NCBI GenBank assembly: GCA_027533385.1
Contig: JAPZUE010000025.1
Coordinates: forward strand, 248,001-312,000
Source of the DNA: Rhizobium sp.
GTDB taxonomy: Bacteria; Pseudomonadota; Alphaproteobacteria; Rhizobiales; Rhizobiaceae
Direction: 5' to 3'
DNA length: 64,000 bases
The position numbers and the translations under genes were made by a program. Within the stretch, counting starts at the first letter, position 1. Each line of letters opens with the position of its first letter. The notes under the pieces were generated by a model. The model saw nothing but the letters and a program-made list of their open reading frames with translations, was not told the origin of the DNA and searched no databases. Shown here one piece after another: positions 63,061 through 64,000 of the stretch.

Positions 63061-63424
63061 AAAGTCGGATCAAGGGCTTGGGTGACGGTGCGCCGACGCC
63101 GAGCCTTGATGTGGCGGAGGCGTATCTGCTTCCGCCGTCACACGCGCTGCCTTCTCTGCGGCAGCAGGAGCGGATGTTCGGGCGATGGCGATGTCTGGTT
63201 TGCCGTGTGTCCGTGCGATGTGCGGTTTCACCGAAGTTCGGGCTCTTTCGGCTCTGGGTGACGCGAAGTGACTTCGGCAGTGGCATGCCCGGAGGTGTGC
63301 ACTGGCTCAACTCTGTTGAAGCACCTCATCTGGAATGCTAGAGGGTGGCCCCAGTCGCGGCAGGTGCTGCGGCGTCAGCCTGGCGGATGGTCGGGCGCTC
63401 TCAGTCTTACGGAAAGCCAGGCCC
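63061..63424. other. Gene-free stretch after the exporter
   Basis: 364 bases. A 94-codon frame opens at 63057 with GTG overlapping the exporter stop, but its product is low in coding character and rich in Arg and Cys. I see no gene, no repeat and no clear terminator. Confidence 0.4.
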
Positions 63425-63907
63425 ATGACATCCTCTGGTAAGAGAATTCGCATCGCCCAGCCCGTCAAGCAGGTGGTCGTGGATGCGGCACTTTTGCCCA
63501 AGGCCCCGGTTCAGGCGGTTGCCGGCAAGGGCAAGAACAAGGTGCAACCGGCTGCGTCGGTTGTCGCGGCCTCTGTCGATGGCAAGGCCAGGGTAAATGT
63601 CGTGGCACCCGTTGCGCCGCAGGTTGCGGCGATGCGGCAGAAGCTGAAGCAGCAGTCCGTCCAGTCGCAGATCGCGCGTATCGATGCGGCGATCGAGGCT
63701 GGGACGGTTTCGCCCGCCGATGCCAAGGCCCTGGTGCTGGCGCTTGCCATCAAGCGGCTCGGCTCGAAGGAAACGGCTGAGAAGTGGTACCGCAGCCAGA
63801 AGCTTGAGGGGTTTGCGGGCCGGACGCCGGCACAGATGGTGCGGGCGGGCGAGCTCAAGGCGCTGGTTGCGCTGATGCGGGCCGAGGCTGCTCAAGTCAA
63901 GGGTTGA
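63425..63907 (+). CDS. Uncharacterised protein
   Basis: 160 residues from the ATG at 63425. The first 75 residues are Ala/Val/Lys-rich and probably disordered; from about 80 the protein is helical (QSVQSQIARIDAAIEAGTVS, KALVLALAIKRLGSKETAEK). It ends FAGRTPAQMVRAGELKALVA, which recalls the C-terminal part of Xre/MbcA/ParS-type antitoxins, but the match is weak. No neighbour gives it a role; it is the last gene in the window. Confidence 0.6.
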   Translation: MTSSGKRIRIAQPVKQVVVDAALLPKAPVQAVAGKGKNKVQPAASVVAASVDGKARVNVVAPVAPQVAAMRQKLKQQSVQSQIARIDAAIEAGTVSPADAKALVLALAIKRLGSKETAEKWYRSQKLEGFAGRTPAQMVRAGELKALVALMRAEAAQVKG

Positions 63908-64000
63908 TCGGGCCAAGGGCTGATCGGGTCTCACCCTGAGGTCCTATCGCCAAGGGCGGGCGGGCGCTTGCCCGGCTCGTTACCTGCCGCCGTGGTTCGC

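Noticed and set aside
63057..63341. A 94-codon frame after the membrane-fusion protein
   Set aside because: GTG start overlapping a stop, no ribosome site apart from that of the previous gene, Arg/Cys-rich product without family.

Overview
The window reads as chromosomal DNA of a Rhizobiaceae-type alphaproteobacterium (Rhizobium/Agrobacterium/Ciceribacter-like; genus not settled by sequence reading alone). Supporting signs are high GC, a MucR/Ros zinc-finger regulator, an MbfA iron exporter behind an Irr-type (ICE) box, a PrsD/PrsE-like type I exporter, the zinc-lobe-less threonine dehydrogenase type that I associate with rhizobia, and rhizobial-style palindromic intergenic repeats.

1-32.4 kb is mostly ordinary chromosome: a cut MFS transporter; mbfA and a truncated haemoglobin either side of an ICE box; an orphan TRAP binding protein; an amine-catabolism block (copper amine oxidase, 56-residue membrane protein, APC permease, AraC regulator, acetylpolyamine deacetylase-like enzyme); two XRE-cupin regulators; threonine degradation (kbl-tdh); a soluble chemoreceptor; a GNAT/nitrilase pair; an ECF42-type sigma factor with its DGPF partner; and lepA. 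A small accessory patch at 22.8-25.1 kb holds lower-GC unknown genes, a nonsense-broken HTH gene and a ccdAB toxin-antitoxin pair. It is followed by a 1.4-kb gene-free stretch built of nested palindromic repeats. Then come a cobalamin adenosyltransferase, an SDR, a YihY protein, gluQ, an AlkA-like glycosylase, an HNH nuclease, dsbB, an unknown gene and tRNA-Leu(CAA).

33.36-63.06 kb is the outstanding region: an alginate-type exopolysaccharide locus organised as two divergent operons around a Crp/Fnr regulator. The leftward operon runs algD, alg8, alg44 (PilZ), algA, algG fused to a long helical-repeat domain, an AlgL-family protein, three large Sel1-repeat proteins, algL and a 1275-residue RTX mannuronan C5-epimerase of the Azotobacter AlgE type. 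The rightward operon runs an AGE-family sugar isomerase, algC, mucR and a type I secretion ABC protein plus membrane-fusion protein. The inferred logic: AGE/AlgA/AlgC/AlgD make GDP-mannuronate, Alg8-Alg44 polymerise it under c-di-GMP control, AlgG and AlgL edit it in the periplasm, Sel1 proteins guide it, and the type I system exports the RTX epimerase that acts on the polymer outside the cell. No outer-membrane porin AlgE, AlgX or acetylation genes (algI/J/F) are present in the window. The operon order, the AlgG fusion, the Sel1 expansion, an apparently dead isomerase half of AlgA and an Asp-to-Asn change in the epimerase active site set it apart from the Pseudomonas/Azotobacter systems.
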